Below, in pieces: positions 14,918 to 23,499 of a stretch of 33,140 nucleotides of DNA. The DNA lies in NCBI GenBank assembly GCA_021845665.1, contig JAJZVO010000049.1:1-33140 (forward strand), written 5' to 3'. This stretch comes from Bacteroidota bacterium. GTDB lineage: Bacteria; Bacteroidota; Ignavibacteria; Kryptoniales; JAKASW01. The notes beneath the pieces are model-generated. The model saw only the letters and a list, made by a program, of their open reading frames with translations. It was not told the origin of the DNA and did no database searches. The position numbers and the translations under genes are program-made. How positions within the stretch are numbered: position 1 is the stretch's first letter; each line of letters starts with the position of its first letter.

Positions 14918-15901
14918 TTGGATATCGCCGCATTAAACGAGAAGATCAAAGAAGAAAGCGCATTTGTAGACCTGCTGGTTAATGAAATCGGCAAGGTAAT
15001 CGTCGGACAGAGGGCCATGATCGAGCGGCTCCTAATCGGGCTCCTGAGCAACGGGCATGTACTTTTGGAAGGTGTGCCGGGGCTGGCAAAGACACTCGCT
15101 ATAAAGACTCTCTCTTCTTCCATGAAAGCCAAGTTCCAGAGAATACAGTTTACCCCGGATCTGCTTCCCGCCGACCTTGTAGGGACGCAGATTTACAACC
15201 AGAGAGAAGGCAACTTCCTCATAAGAAAAGGGCCGATCTTCTCGAATTTCATTCTCGCCGACGAGATCAACCGCGCCCCGGCAAAGGTTCAAAGCGCTCT
15301 CCTCGAAGCAATGCAGGAACGACAGGTAACGATAGGCGACCAGACATTCAAACTCGAAGACCCGTTCCTGGTGCTTGCAACCGAAAACCCAATCGAACAG
15401 GAAGGCACTTACCCGCTCCCCGAGGCACAAGTGGACAGGTTCATGCTAAAGGTGATAATCTCTTATCCTTCCAGGGACGAGGAATTAAAGATTATGCGTC
15501 AGAATGTAAACGCCGTCGATGACGGAGTTCAGCAGGTCGTTTCGCCGGAGGATATTATCAAGGCGAGAAATCTCGTCCACGAAATATATATAGATGAGAA
15601 GATCGAGAAGTACATCCTCGATATAGTATTCGCGACAAGATCACCGAAGGATTACGGGCTCGATAAGCTTAGCGACTTTATAAGCTATGGGGCTTCGCCG
15701 AGAGCTTCGATCAATCTGGCGCTCGGGGCAAAGGCAATGGCGTTCATAAAGAGAAGAGGTTACGTCATACCCGAAGATGTCAGAGGCATTTGCCTCGACG
15801 TCCTTCGCCACCGCGTAGCCGTCACATACGAAGCGGAAGCGGAAGAGATCAACTCCGAGAATGTCATCAAGGAAATCTTGAACAAGGTGGAAGTGCCGTA
15901 A
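14918..15901 (+). CDS. MoxR-family AAA+ ATPase
   Basis: A 327-residue cytoplasmic ATPase of the MoxR group, thought to act as a chaperone-like partner of VWA-domain proteins. Walker A is GVPGLAKT (52-59) and Walker B/sensor is FILADEINRAPAKVQSALLEAMQE (from 111), with the MoxR-typical GTQIYN before it and TENPIEQEGTYPLPEAQVDRF after. The start is TTG at 14918 with GAGGTG upstream; the next Met is residue 34. It is the first gene of the Bat operon, 28 nt before the DUF58 gene, the usual arrangement in Bacteroidota and relatives. Confidence 0.95.
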   Translation: MDIAALNEKIKEESAFVDLLVNEIGKVIVGQRAMIERLLIGLLSNGHVLLEGVPGLAKTLAIKTLSSSMKAKFQRIQFTPDLLPADLVGTQIYNQREGNFLIRKGPIFSNFILADEINRAPAKVQSALLEAMQERQVTIGDQTFKLEDPFLVLATENPIEQEGTYPLPEAQVDRFMLKVIISYPSRDEELKIMRQNVNAVDDGVQQVVSPEDIIKARNLVHEIYIDEKIEKYILDIVFATRSPKDYGLDKLSDFISYGASPRASINLALGAKAMAFIKRRGYVIPEDVRGICLDVLRHRVAVTYEAEAEEINSENVIKEILNKVEVP

Positions 15902-15929
15902 GCGAAAATTCCAAATTCCTGGAAAAAAG

Positions 15930-16805
15930 TTGCTAACTAAAGAGCTCTTAAAGCAAGTCCGTCAAATCGAAATCAGAACCAGAGGCGTGGTCGACCAGGT
16001 CTTCTCTGGAGAATATCATTCCGTCTTCAAGGGAAGAGGAATGGAGTTTTCCGAGGTAAGGGAGTACCAGTTCGGCGACGACATCAGGAACATCGATTGG
16101 AATGTGACTGCGCGTTTCGGTCACCCGTTCATCAAGATATTCGAGGAAGAGCGCGAGCTTACCGCTATGCTCATGGTAGACATGAGCGGCTCGTTGATCT
16201 TCGGCTCGTCCGACAAGACGAAGCAGCAGATCGCTGCCGAGATCGGCGCAGTGCTCGCATTTTCAGCTCTGAAGAACAATGACAAAGTCGGGTTGATCAT
16301 GTTCACCGACAAGATAGAGAAATTCGTCCCGCCGAGAAAAGGCCGGATGCACGTGCTCAGAATTATCCGTGAAATCCTTTCTTTCGAACCCGAAGGAAAG
16401 GCTACCAATCTAAGAGCGGCGCTCGAATACATGAACAATGCTATTAAGAAACGCAGCATCGCTTTCCTGATTTCCGATTTCATGGACACCGGCTACGACA
16501 AGATCCTCAGAATCGTCGGTAAGCGTCACGATCTAATCGGAGTAGTGCTCAACGACAAGAGAGAAAACGATATCCCGCCGGTCGGACTCATAAAATTCAC
16601 CGATGCCGAGACCGGGAAAGAAAGATGGATCGACACTGCCGACAAGAAAACCAGATATCTCTTCCAGCAACTAAGAGAGCGAAACAGGTCGCAGCGCAAA
16701 GCGCTCTTCATCTCAAGCCGGCTCGACAGCATAGAAATTCAGACCGGTGAAGATTATATAAAACCTCTTGTCCAGTTTTTCAGGTTAAGAGAAAAAAGAT
16801 GGTAA
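15930..16805 (+). CDS. DUF58 / VWA-like domain protein of the Bat operon
   Basis: A 291-residue cytoplasmic protein. The DUF58 signature GRGMEFSEVREYQFGDDIRNIDWNVTAR is centred near residue 50. A von Willebrand A-type fold follows with the MIDAS motif DMSGS (84-88) in LTAMLMVDMSGS. Such proteins are regularly encoded beside MoxR ATPases, which are presumed to act on them. The start is TTG at 15930; the next Met (residue 38) would cut into the signature. Its stop codon overlaps the next gene's start by 7 nt (ATGGTAA), indicating translational coupling. Confidence 0.92.
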   Translation: MLTKELLKQVRQIEIRTRGVVDQVFSGEYHSVFKGRGMEFSEVREYQFGDDIRNIDWNVTARFGHPFIKIFEEERELTAMLMVDMSGSLIFGSSDKTKQQIAAEIGAVLAFSALKNNDKVGLIMFTDKIEKFVPPRKGRMHVLRIIREILSFEPEGKATNLRAALEYMNNAIKKRSIAFLISDFMDTGYDKILRIVGKRHDLIGVVLNDKRENDIPPVGLIKFTDAETGKERWIDTADKKTRYLFQQLRERNRSQRKALFISSRLDSIEIQTGEDYIKPLVQFFRLREKRW

Positions 16806-17752
16806 GAAGAGCCGCATTTCTCGGGTTGTTGATTTCCCTTCTTGCCTCGCCTGCTCTTTCGCAGGTGACCTCATCCACCGCATCGACAGGCAAGACGAGC
16901 TACCTCGTAGGCGATTACATAAATTACAAGATCCAGATAAGATATAAGCCCGGCACGACCGTTTTCCCGCCGATGATCCAGGACAGTCTGAAGGACCTGA
17001 CTCTTTTGAAGGTTGAGAAACCTTCGAAGACAATTGCAAACGGCGACACAGCTTTGACTTACGCCTATGTTCTTTCCTGCTACGACTCGGCGGGTGTGAC
17101 CATTCCGGGAATTCCGATTTTTTGCAAAACGGCCGGCGATACAGCGCTCCAGGTAGTTCCAACAAACCCCGTCAGATTCACCGTGTCGACGGTCAAGGTC
17201 AACCTGAAAGAAGGGATAAAAGATGTTAACGCTCCAATAAAGATTCCTTTCGATTGGAAATGGCTTCTCGTATGGATCGGCGCGGCTTTGCTCATCGCCG
17301 TGATCACATACTATCTCTACAGGCGCTATAAGAAAAAGAAGGCCGCTGCGTCATCCGTCAAACCGGCCGTCAAAGTTCTCCCGCATGAAGAGGCATTGAG
17401 CTCTCTCCACCAGCTGGAGCAACAGCAGCTGTGGCAGCGCGGACTCGTGAAGGAGTATCACTCGGCAATCACAGAAATAATCAGAAGGTATTTCGAAAAG
17501 CGTTTCAATATGCCTGCGATGGAGCTTCCGACATCTGAAGCAGTGGAACTCCTGAAGCTCCGCCCGGAAAGTGCGCCCATACTCGATCTGACTTATGGAT
17601 TTCTTTCGAATGCGGACATGGTGAAGTTCGCGAAGTTCACCCCTATGAATTCGGTCAACGAAGAAATGATGAAACAAGCATACGAGATCGTGAACAAGAC
17701 AGCCGTTTCGAACGGCAAGGATGGCAAGGAAACCGGTGACGCTGTTCAATAA
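16799..17752 (+). CDS. Small BatD-like single-pass membrane protein
   Basis: A 317-residue protein with an N-terminal signal (MVRRAAFLGLLISLLASPALS), a periplasmic beta-rich part (22-150), one transmembrane helix (about 154-174) followed by a basic stretch, and a cytosolic helical domain (about 185-305). The cytosolic part (KEYHSAITEIIRRYFEKRF, then LPTSEAVELL and MVKFAKFTP) closely resembles the C-terminal domain of BatD further along the operon (AEFYAEISQAIFGYLEDKL, then MSLDRAESVL and CEFARFAP), so it looks like a short paralogue. It may be a DUF4381-type protein. It overlaps the DUF58 gene by 7 nt and the BatA gene by 17-32 nt. Confidence 0.8.
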   Translation: MVRRAAFLGLLISLLASPALSQVTSSTASTGKTSYLVGDYINYKIQIRYKPGTTVFPPMIQDSLKDLTLLKVEKPSKTIANGDTALTYAYVLSCYDSAGVTIPGIPIFCKTAGDTALQVVPTNPVRFTVSTVKVNLKEGIKDVNAPIKIPFDWKWLLVWIGAALLIAVITYYLYRRYKKKKAAASSVKPAVKVLPHEEALSSLHQLEQQQLWQRGLVKEYHSAITEIIRRYFEKRFNMPAMELPTSEAVELLKLRPESAPILDLTYGFLSNADMVKFAKFTPMNSVNEEMMKQAYEIVNKTAVSNGKDGKETGDAVQ

Positions 17753-18740
17753 TGTGACGTTCGCTTATCCGTGGATCCTCTACCTCCTGCCGATCGTCCC
17801 GCTGATGATACTCTGGCATTGGAAGATAGGGAAGGCAAAGCAACCCTCCCTTACTTATTCTTCGCTGGACATGTTCGGAGGTATTCCGAAATCATGGAAG
17901 GAGAAGATGAACGGCGCACCGGTACTACTGAGATCTGTCGCGGTCGGGCTTCTAATAGTGGCGCTGGCAAGACCCCAGACATATTCCTCGTCGCAGAACA
18001 TCACAACCGAGGGTATCGATATCATTCTCTGTCTCGATATGTCGGGGAGCATGACGTCCGAGGATTTGAAACCGAACCGCATCGACGCGGCGAAAGCAGT
18101 GGCCGCGCAATTCATAAAGGAACGACCGAATGACAGGATCGGGCTCGTTATTTTCGGACGACAGGCATTCACACAATGCCCGATTACCATCGACCACGAT
18201 GTCTTGTTGAACCTGCTTCATAAAGTTAAGGTAGGCATGGTTAACCCGGACGGCACGGCAATCGGTAACGCGATCGCAGACGCCGTAGGCAGGCTCAGAT
18301 ACGGCAAGGCAAAGAGCAAGGTGATTATCCTTCTTACCGACGGAGAAAACAACGCAGGACAAGTCGATCCACTGACCGCGGCTGAGATTGCAAAGACTTA
18401 CGGAGTGAGAGTCTACACAATCGGCGTCGGTACGAACGGGGAGGCCCCCTACCCCGTTCAGACTCCTTTCGGTGTGCGCTACCAGATGGTTCCCGTCAAG
18501 ATCGACACGACGCTCCTGAGCAAAATCTCAAGCATCACGGGGGGAGAGTTCTTCAGAGCAACGAATAACAGGTCGCTGGAAGAGGTTTACCGGAGGATCG
18601 ACAAGCTTGAAAAGTCGAAGATCAAGGTGACATCATACAGGAACACGACCGAGCTCTTCTCAGGCTGGCTCGATGCCGGATTGATACTACTCGTGCTTGA
18701 GCTGGGAATGTCAAAACTTGTTTTAAAAAGGGTGCCTTGA
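17736..18740 (+). CDS. batA: BatA, VWA-domain membrane protein
   Basis: A von Willebrand A-domain protein anchored in the inner membrane: two N-terminal helices (FAYPWILYLLPIVPLMILW and LLRSVAVGLLIVALA), a periplasmic VWA domain beginning at GIDIILCLDMSGSM with the MIDAS DMSGS, and a C-terminal helix (LDAGLILLVLELGM). An invariant-like LARPQ precedes the VWA domain, as in BatA/BatB. The start is GTG at 17736 with AAGGA 5 nt upstream; ATG at 17721 is also in frame and would add five residues. It belongs to the Bat operon implicated in oxygen and envelope-stress tolerance in Bacteroides, Leptospira and Francisella relatives; the mechanism is not established. Confidence 0.92.
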   Translation: MTLFNNVTFAYPWILYLLPIVPLMILWHWKIGKAKQPSLTYSSLDMFGGIPKSWKEKMNGAPVLLRSVAVGLLIVALARPQTYSSSQNITTEGIDIILCLDMSGSMTSEDLKPNRIDAAKAVAAQFIKERPNDRIGLVIFGRQAFTQCPITIDHDVLLNLLHKVKVGMVNPDGTAIGNAIADAVGRLRYGKAKSKVIILLTDGENNAGQVDPLTAAEIAKTYGVRVYTIGVGTNGEAPYPVQTPFGVRYQMVPVKIDTTLLSKISSITGGEFFRATNNRSLEEVYRRIDKLEKSKIKVTSYRNTTELFSGWLDAGLILLVLELGMSKLVLKRVP

Positions 18741-18780
18741 ATAATAAAGGTACGGGTACCACGATACACGATAAAAGCCT

Positions 18781-19821
18781 ATGATTCGATTCGCACATCC
18801 CGAATTTCTTTACGGGCTCTACTTCATCCCAGTCCTTGTTCTCGCATTCTGGTACTTTGCGAGGAGGCGGAACAGGATGCTGGACAAATTTGCCGGGAAG
18901 ACTCTTCAGGGAGTACTTTTGCCGACATACAGCAAGGGAAAGGCAGTTCTCAAATCCGGGATATGGATTTTCGCCGTTGCTTGTCTTCTCATCGCCGCTT
19001 CCGACCCGCAGATCGGCACAAGGCTGGAAACGGTGAAAGAAACTGGGATAGATATTTATATACTTCTCGACGTCTCCCTCAGCATGCAGGCGCAGGACAT
19101 TCAGCCGAGCAGGCTGGATAAGGCCAAGCTGGAAATCTCGAACCTCATCCAGAGACTTCACGGCGACAGGATCGGCCTAATCGTATTTGCTGGCGAGCCA
19201 TTCGTGCAGTTCCCCCTGACGACCGACTATTCTGCTGCCGACCTCTTCCTCAACGCCGCGAATACAAGCAGCGTGCCTGAACAGGGTACTGCCATTGCCG
19301 CGGCGATAAACCTCGCGGTAAAATCATTCGACTATAAGTTAAATTCAGAGAAGGTCATCGTCCTGTTCACCGACGGCGAAGACCATCAGGGAGATATCAA
19401 AGGCGCGATTGAGAACGCGAAGAAACATGGCATCAAGATTTTCACCATCGGGCTCGGCTCCACGCAGGGAACTCCGATTCCAATTTACAACGACCAGGGG
19501 CAACAGATAGGATTCAAGAAAGACGACAAGGGCAATATCGTATTGACAAGGATGAGGCCGGAGACTCTCGAAGAAATCGCGTCGGAGACAGGGGGGAAGT
19601 TTTTCCAGGCACAGAACGGTAGAGATGAGCTTGGCATCATCTACGACGATCTTGCAAAAATCAAGAAAACGGAATTCGGTGAAAAGCGGGTTGCTGATTA
19701 CGAGGACAGGTTTTACTATTTTTTAGCTCCGGCAATTCTACTCCTTCTCGCTGAGTTCTTTATGTCGGAGCGAAAATCTCGTTTGTTTACGAAACTGAAC
19801 AAGAAACTGGGAATAGAGTAA
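18781..19821 (+). CDS. batB: BatB, VWA-domain membrane protein
   Basis: A 346-residue paralogue of BatA with the same plan: N-terminal helices (YGLYFIPVLVLAFWYF and IWIFAVACLLIAA), a periplasmic VWA domain from residue 89 with MIDAS DVSLS (97-101), and a C-terminal helix (YYFLAPAILLLLAEFFM). The region between the second helix and the domain reads SDPQIGTRLETVKETGIDIYILLDVS, matching BatB proteins. The start is ATG at 18781. It lies 40 nt after batA and 6 nt before batC. Confidence 0.92.
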   Translation: MIRFAHPEFLYGLYFIPVLVLAFWYFARRRNRMLDKFAGKTLQGVLLPTYSKGKAVLKSGIWIFAVACLLIAASDPQIGTRLETVKETGIDIYILLDVSLSMQAQDIQPSRLDKAKLEISNLIQRLHGDRIGLIVFAGEPFVQFPLTTDYSAADLFLNAANTSSVPEQGTAIAAAINLAVKSFDYKLNSEKVIVLFTDGEDHQGDIKGAIENAKKHGIKIFTIGLGSTQGTPIPIYNDQGQQIGFKKDDKGNIVLTRMRPETLEEIASETGGKFFQAQNGRDELGIIYDDLAKIKKTEFGEKRVADYEDRFYYFLAPAILLLLAEFFMSERKSRLFTKLNKKLGIE

Positions 19822-19827
19822 TCGATA

Positions 19828-20541
19828 ATGAAAAGAATCATCTCATTCATCTTCGCTCTATCTATCGCCGTAGTGTCTTTCGGCGGAAGTGCGCTCGCCC
19901 AGGGCACACGGTCTTACGTGAACAAAGGTGTGAAACTCTATAAAGACGGCAAATACGTCGGATCCGAAGTCGAGTTCAAAAAGGGACTCGCTAAATCACC
20001 GAACAACTTTCAGGCGCACTTCAACCTCGGCGATTCATATTATAAGCAGGACAATTACCAGGATGCGATGAAATCCTTCCAGTCCTCCCTTTCGAAGACT
20101 AAGAGCCCGCTTCTCAAGTCTAAGGTGTACTACAATATCGGGAACTCCCTACTCAAGGATAAAAAGCTGAAGGAGAGCGTAGCCGCCTACACTGAGGCCC
20201 TGAAGCTTGATCCCGGAGACATGAGCACGAAGTATAATCTCTCGTACGCCCTTGACATGCTCAAACATCAGAAGAACCAGAACAAAAACAACAAAAACAA
20301 GAACAATCAGAACAAAAAGAACCAGAACAAGCAAAATCAAAACAAGCAGAACAACAACCAGAATAACAACAAGAACAAACAAAATAATCAGCAGCAAAAC
20401 CGGCAACAGAATCAGCAGGAGCAGCTTTCCAAGGAACAAGCAAAGGCGATATTTGCCGCATTAAACCATGAAGAACAGAAACTGCAGAAGAAACTGAGAA
20501 AGTTTGTAGGAAAACCGATGAAGGTGACCAAAGACTGGTGA
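19828..20541 (+). CDS. batC: BatC, TPR protein with Asn/Gln/Lys-rich tract
   Basis: A 237-residue exported protein with signal peptide MKRIISFIFALSIAVVSFGGSALAQ. Tetratricopeptide repeats span about 28-145 (YVNKGVKLYKDGKYVGSEVEFKKGL, then AHFNLGDSYYKQDNYQDAMKSF and YYNIGNSLLKDKKLKESVAAYTEAL). A strongly biased Asn/Gln/Lys tract follows (148-199), then a charged helical tail. This TPR-plus-low-complexity layout is that of BatC in Bat operons, where TPR proteins are thought to assemble with BatA/BatB in the periplasm. The start is ATG at 19828, 6 nt after batB. Confidence 0.9.
   Translation: MKRIISFIFALSIAVVSFGGSALAQGTRSYVNKGVKLYKDGKYVGSEVEFKKGLAKSPNNFQAHFNLGDSYYKQDNYQDAMKSFQSSLSKTKSPLLKSKVYYNIGNSLLKDKKLKESVAAYTEALKLDPGDMSTKYNLSYALDMLKHQKNQNKNNKNKNNQNKKNQNKQNQNKQNNNQNNNKNKQNNQQQNRQQNQQEQLSKEQAKAIFAALNHEEQKLQKKLRKFVGKPMKVTKDW
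20269..20424 (+). repeat. Low-complexity Asn/Gln/Lys-coding tract within batC
   Basis: About 52 codons use almost only AAC/AAT, CAG/CAA and AAA/AAG. Short units such as QNK and NKN recur irregularly. The tract creates a long hydrophobic open frame on the opposite strand that is an artefact. It is purine/adenine-rich compared with the roughly 50% G+C around it and probably grows and shrinks by slippage. Confidence 0.85.
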
Positions 20542-20605
20542 ACGTGAAAGATAGACTCGGAAGCGGACAAAAGTTCAGACGCAAATTGAGGGTGCAATCG
20601 ACTTG

Positions 20606-22528
20606 ATGAGCAATATCTCTAATGTCCCTGAAGCGAAGAAGAGAGAACCGGGAAGCGGGAGAAGGAAAACAAAATATTTTTTGAGGGTCGGATTCGCCGC
20701 GATGCTTGGCGCAGTCCTCTTCGCGGCATTCCCTGCCGTATCGTCGGCTCAGACGTTCACTGCTTCGGTAAACAACACGACCATAGGACAGAACGAACAG
20801 TTTGAGGTCTCGTTCACATTTTCCGCATCAGACGTAAACGGTATTAAAAACTTCCAGGCGCCCGGTTTCCAGGATTTCGTACTCCTCTCCGGACCGGACC
20901 AGTCGACCAGTCTCCAGTTCATAAACGGAGCCGCCTCCGGTTCGATGACATATTCGTACTACCTCCGCTGTCCGAAGACAGGTAAATTTACGATAGGTGC
21001 CGCATCGCTCGAATACAACGGCAAGAGATACACCACGAAGCCGATAACCATAGATGTCACGAAAGCATCTCCCAAGCCAGCATCGAGTGCCAAAGGGGCG
21101 CCGATTGTCTCATCGAACAATATCGGCGACAATGTCTTCATTCTTGCCACTGCGGACAGGGAGAGAGTATATCTTGGCCAGCCGGTGACGGTTACATACA
21201 AGCTCTACACACGGTTCCCGATCGCGAGCCAGATGCAGGTTTCCAAACTTCCTTCATACGAAGGATTCTGGGCTGAGGACTTGACGCTCCCGGGAACCAT
21301 AAGCCTCTCGACAAAGATGTATCGCGGGAAGCAGTACAGCGTCGGGATCCTGAAGAAGGTGGAGCTCTTCCCGACTCAGACCGGGATGCTTTCCGTGACT
21401 CCTATGGTCCTCGATATCCCGGTGCAAGTTCGTCAGAGACAGAGTGGCAACCCTAATAACGTGTTCGATCAGTTCTTCAACGACCCGTTCTTCAACAGCT
21501 ATTCGACGGTAAATCTCAAATCGACATCCAACACCATCGAGGTAGACGTGGTCCCACTTCCGTCGAACAATGTTCCGAAGTCATTTACCGGATCGGTCGG
21601 CGATTTCACCATGACTTCGCAGGTCAGCAACGTGAACTTGAAAGCGGACGAGCCTTTGACCCTCAAGATTACCATCAGCGGCCAGGGTAATATCCAGCTC
21701 CTCACGATGCCGAATGTCTCGCTGCCATCCGGGTTCGATACTTACCAGCCGAAAATAACCCAGGAGATCAACCGCGACAATGCAGTATCCGGCACGAAGA
21801 CTTTCGAGTATTTGATCGTCCCGAGGATATCGGGCAGACAGGAGATTCCGCCGATCAAGTTTTCATATTTTAACCCGGAACGAAGATCATACATCACGCT
21901 TGCTACCCCGCCATATCCCCTGGACATAGCGCCTGGAGCGAACAGCGGAAACGAAAATATTGCAGGCTTCTCGAAAGAGGACATAAAACTCCTTGGAGAA
22001 GATATCCGATATATCCATACGACCACCAGCGGTCTGAGGAGAGAAGTCGGTTACACCGTTTTGAGCGCGGGCTTCTGGTCGGCAGTCGTGGCACCTCTCT
22101 TCGTCCTGATAGGCCTTGTCACGTGGAAGAGGAGAACCGACAAACTTGCAGGTAACGTCGAGCTTCTCAGATATCGTCAGGCTGAGAAAATTGCGAGAGC
22201 GCGTTTCAAGAAAGCCAAGTTGCTCATGGACAGCGGCAAGCAGGCCGAATTCTATGCGGAGATATCACAGGCGATCTTCGGTTATCTCGAGGACAAGCTC
22301 CACATACCGAAATCTGAGATGTCGCTGGATCGGGCTGAATCTGTTCTGAAGTCCAGAAACATAGACGGCCAGCTTTTGGCGAGCCTCAGATCGTGCGCGG
22401 AGAAATGTGAATTCGCGCGTTTCGCTCCCGCCAATGACGGTGCCGCGGCCATGAGCGATATGTACAATGAATTAACAAAGGTAATCGTCGGTCTCGAACG
22501 AACGTTCTCGGTGAAGAAACATGCGTGA
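20606..22528 (+). CDS. batD: BatD, oxygen-tolerance family membrane protein
   Basis: A large (640 residues) exported protein. A basic N-terminus and hydrophobic stretch (AAMLGAVLFAAFPAVSSAQ) act as signal. Several periplasmic beta-sandwich domains follow (about 50-480), starting with FTASVNNTTIGQNEQFEVSFTF, typical of BatD. A transmembrane helix lies near 490-510 (AVVAPLFVLIGLVTW) and a cytosolic helical domain to the end. BatD proteins are thought to bridge the periplasmic Bat complex and the cytosolic MoxR/DUF58 partners. The start is ATG at 20606; a TTG directly before it (20603) is an equally possible start given GAGGG at 20588-20592. It overlaps batE by 8 nt (ATGCGTGA). Confidence 0.9.
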   Translation: MSNISNVPEAKKREPGSGRRKTKYFLRVGFAAMLGAVLFAAFPAVSSAQTFTASVNNTTIGQNEQFEVSFTFSASDVNGIKNFQAPGFQDFVLLSGPDQSTSLQFINGAASGSMTYSYYLRCPKTGKFTIGAASLEYNGKRYTTKPITIDVTKASPKPASSAKGAPIVSSNNIGDNVFILATADRERVYLGQPVTVTYKLYTRFPIASQMQVSKLPSYEGFWAEDLTLPGTISLSTKMYRGKQYSVGILKKVELFPTQTGMLSVTPMVLDIPVQVRQRQSGNPNNVFDQFFNDPFFNSYSTVNLKSTSNTIEVDVVPLPSNNVPKSFTGSVGDFTMTSQVSNVNLKADEPLTLKITISGQGNIQLLTMPNVSLPSGFDTYQPKITQEINRDNAVSGTKTFEYLIVPRISGRQEIPPIKFSYFNPERRSYITLATPPYPLDIAPGANSGNENIAGFSKEDIKLLGEDIRYIHTTTSGLRREVGYTVLSAGFWSAVVAPLFVLIGLVTWKRRTDKLAGNVELLRYRQAEKIARARFKKAKLLMDSGKQAEFYAEISQAIFGYLEDKLHIPKSEMSLDRAESVLKSRNIDGQLLASLRSCAEKCEFARFAPANDGAAAMSDMYNELTKVIVGLERTFSVKKHA

Positions 22529-23333
22529 AAAGATATTTAGGAATTTGCCCGCTTCCATATCGGGCGTCCTCATCACAGCTGCATTGTCTCTGCTTCTCCC
22601 CAGTGTCTTAATGGCTTCCCAGCCGATGACAAAATCGGAAGCGAAAAACCTGATGGCCCAGGGAAACAAGTACTACGAGGATAAGCAATACGAAAAGGCG
22701 GTCGATGCCTATCAGGAGATAATCAGTGCGAGATTTGAAGGCACTTCGCTTTACTATAATCTCGGCGATGCCTACTATCGTGAGGGGAAACTCGGGCTGG
22801 CGATTCTGTATTACGAGAAGGCACTCCGGCTCTCGCCCGGCAACGGCGATGTGATCCACAATCTGAAGATCACGAACGCACGGACGATCGATAAAATAGA
22901 GGCATTACCCCAGTTCTTCCTCTTCGAATGGTGGGAAAGCCTTCTCGCCGCTCTCTCGGTCACCGGATGGACTTTTACGGTTTATCTCTTTTACATAATT
23001 GTACTCCTATCAATAGGCCTCTATTTCTTCGCCAAAAGAGGGGGGATCCAGAGATTCGCTGTCTATTCGGGCTTTGTGTCCATAGTCCTTCTCATCGTGA
23101 CATCTTCGCTTCTCGCCGTGAAGCTCAACAGGGATATGAACGTGAAGAGCGCCATAGTTATCGCGCCTACCGCAGTAGTCAAGCTTTCACCGGACCAGAC
23201 AAGCAACGATGCATTCATAATCCATGAAGGACTTAAGGTGAGAGAGTTGAACGGCGTCGGCAACTGGATCGACATACGACTTGAGGACGGCAAGGAAGGG
23301 TGGATACAGAAGAACGATTTAGCAACCATCTAA
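22521..23333 (+). CDS. batE: BatE, TPR and SH3-like domain membrane protein
   Basis: A 270-residue protein with a signal peptide (about 10-33), two tetratricopeptide repeats (about 40-118: AKNLMAQGNKYYEDKQYEKA, then SLYYNLGDAYYREGKLGLA), two transmembrane helices (about 148-170 and 180-201) and a C-terminal bacterial SH3-like domain (about 210-270: VKLSPDQTSNDAFIIHEGLKV, then GNWIDIRLEDGKEGWI). This order matches BatE, the usual last gene of Bat operons. The ATG overlaps the end of batD by 8 nt, so translation is likely coupled. An AT-rich repeat follows its stop codon. Confidence 0.9.
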   Translation: MREKIFRNLPASISGVLITAALSLLLPSVLMASQPMTKSEAKNLMAQGNKYYEDKQYEKAVDAYQEIISARFEGTSLYYNLGDAYYREGKLGLAILYYEKALRLSPGNGDVIHNLKITNARTIDKIEALPQFFLFEWWESLLAALSVTGWTFTVYLFYIIVLLSIGLYFFAKRGGIQRFAVYSGFVSIVLLIVTSSLLAVKLNRDMNVKSAIVIAPTAVVKLSPDQTSNDAFIIHEGLKVRELNGVGNWIDIRLEDGKEGWIQKNDLATI

Positions 23334-23340
23334 AGGATGG

Positions 23341-23489
23341 AATCCTAAATCAGAAATTCTAAACTCTAAACAAAATCGAATGTATAAGAAACGAAATCAC
23401 AAACGCCATCCTTTTCAATTTCGGTTTTAGAGCTTTGTTAGTTGTTTAGCATTTCGAGTTTAGGATTTAGAATTTTCATATTTGAGGAT
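23341..23489. repeat. AT-rich imperfect inverted repeat of heptamer-like units
   Basis: The left arm (23341-23371) is built of AAATTCT/AAACTCT-like 7-mers and the right arm (23456-23489) of GAGTTTAG/GATTTAGAATTT. The arms are gapped reverse complements over about 30 bp. The whole spacer between batE and the mannonate dehydratase gene is low in complexity. It resembles dispersed intergenic TTTAGAATTTAGG-type repeats and may act as a terminator or be a small mobile or processed repeat. Confidence 0.6.
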
Positions 23490-23499
23490 CAAAGCATAC

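Noticed and set aside
20149-20439. 96-codon minus-strand frame rich in Leu/Val/Ile
   Set aside because: It is the reverse complement of the AAC/CAA/AAG-rich tract in batC, which automatically reads as Leu/Val; not a membrane protein.
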